Of a stretch of 64,000 nt of DNA, positions 63,827 through 64,000 are shown one piece after another. Every line of letters starts with the position of its first letter. Position 1 is the first letter of the stretch. Origin of the DNA: Scardovia inopinata JCM 12537 (GTDB lineage: Bacteria; Actinomycetota; Actinomycetes; Actinomycetales; Bifidobacteriaceae); contig NZ_AP012334.1 of NCBI RefSeq assembly GCF_001042695.1, positions 682,001-746,000 on the forward strand, written 5' to 3'. Position numbers and translations under genes: made by a program. Under the pieces are notes generated by a model. It saw only the letters and a program-made list of their open reading frames with translations, made no database searches and was not told the DNA's origin.

Positions 63827-64000
63827 TTACTGCTGTCTGCTCAATGCCTGAATCAGCCTGTCAGTACCGTCTTCCACCAAGGTGCGGGAGGTTCCTAAAT
63901 TCATCCTCAAAAACGCAGCCCCGGAGGGTCCGTACATTTTTCCTGATGACAGATAAAGTCCGGTTTGCTCACGAATTTGACGGCTTAAGAGGTCGGCATC
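63827..64000 (-). CDS. MalY/PatB-type pyridoxal-phosphate enzyme (C-terminal part only)
   Basis: The window edge shows the last 57 codons of a gene, ending in TAA at 63827. They read GLYLSSGKMYGPSGAAFLRM, then NLGTSRTLVEDGTDRL. This is the C-terminal end of class II cystathionine beta-lyase/MalY-like aminotransferases, with the conserved RMNLG Arg that binds the substrate carboxylate. The rest lies outside the window, so the exact activity cannot be judged. Confidence 0.85.
   Translation of the reverse strand, partial: DADLLSRQIREQTGLYLSSGKMYGPSGAAFLRMNLGTSRTLVEDGTDRLIQALSRQQ

Overview
The window looks like a chromosomal segment of a Bifidobacteriaceae member of fairly low GC for that family. 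The xylulose-5-phosphate/fructose-6-phosphate phosphoketolase gene (xfp) lies next to pta and ackA, which is the signature of the bifid shunt. Actinobacterial housekeeping genes (rpsA, polA, a PdtaR-like ANTAR regulator, glgX, aroA, guaA, rpsD) surround it. Base composition by eye is close to balanced, which fits the Scardovia/Alloscardovia side of the family better than typical high-GC Bifidobacterium. Genus-level placement is inference only.

Layout. Bases 1-3083 hold the start of a DUF1310-like membrane protein and a metal-ion ABC transporter operon (lipoprotein, ATPase, permease) on the minus strand. Bases 3363-12022 are conserved core: folD, rpsA, coaE, uvrB, a TerC-family protein and pyk. 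Bases 12128-24866 carry an L,D-transpeptidase, a NUDIX protein with a degenerate box, tRNA-Leu, the ANTAR regulator, polA, a NIF3-like protein, tRNA-Pro, a membrane protein, glgX and aroA. Bases 25022-30689 are the energy core on the minus strand, xfp then pta then ackA, which turn sugar phosphates into acetyl phosphate, acetate and ATP. An SGNH hydrolase and guaA follow.

Bases 33600-49000 are accessory. They hold a ketopantoate-reductase-like gene, a short class UvrA, a GNAT gene coupled to a possible TipC-like immunity protein, a DUF4143 ATPase, a DUF1287 protein, a UDG-superfamily protein, a potassium channel, a DUF6176 protein, an acetyltransferase, and several redox genes with an HxlR-type regulator. 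Two broken NAD(P)-binding oxidoreductase remnants (37365-37592 and 48069-48180) and a perfect 30-bp inverted repeat with no transposase (39080-39187) mark turnover. Several products resemble Firmicutes families more than actinobacterial ones.

Bases 49093-54398 form a three-gene cassette: a TerB-N/TerB-C protein, a BrxD-like AAA+ ATPase and an Lhr/BrxH-like DEAD/DEAH helicase. It is the best candidate for a little-described DNA-processing or anti-phage system. A pyroglutamyl peptidase gene overlaps its end by 4 bp. The rest is a hydrolase, a xanthine salvage pair (xpt and a NCS2 permease), a UvrD/PcrA helicase with a Gly/Ser/Tyr repeat linker, a D,D-carboxypeptidase, rpsD and the end of a MalY/PatB-type gene.

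A recurring oddity is the number of short tandem duplications. Several intergenic ones have a period of 10-11 bp and unrelated sequences. Those inside genes have periods divisible by three. Some duplicate apparent -10 boxes or operator palindromes, so they may matter for expression.
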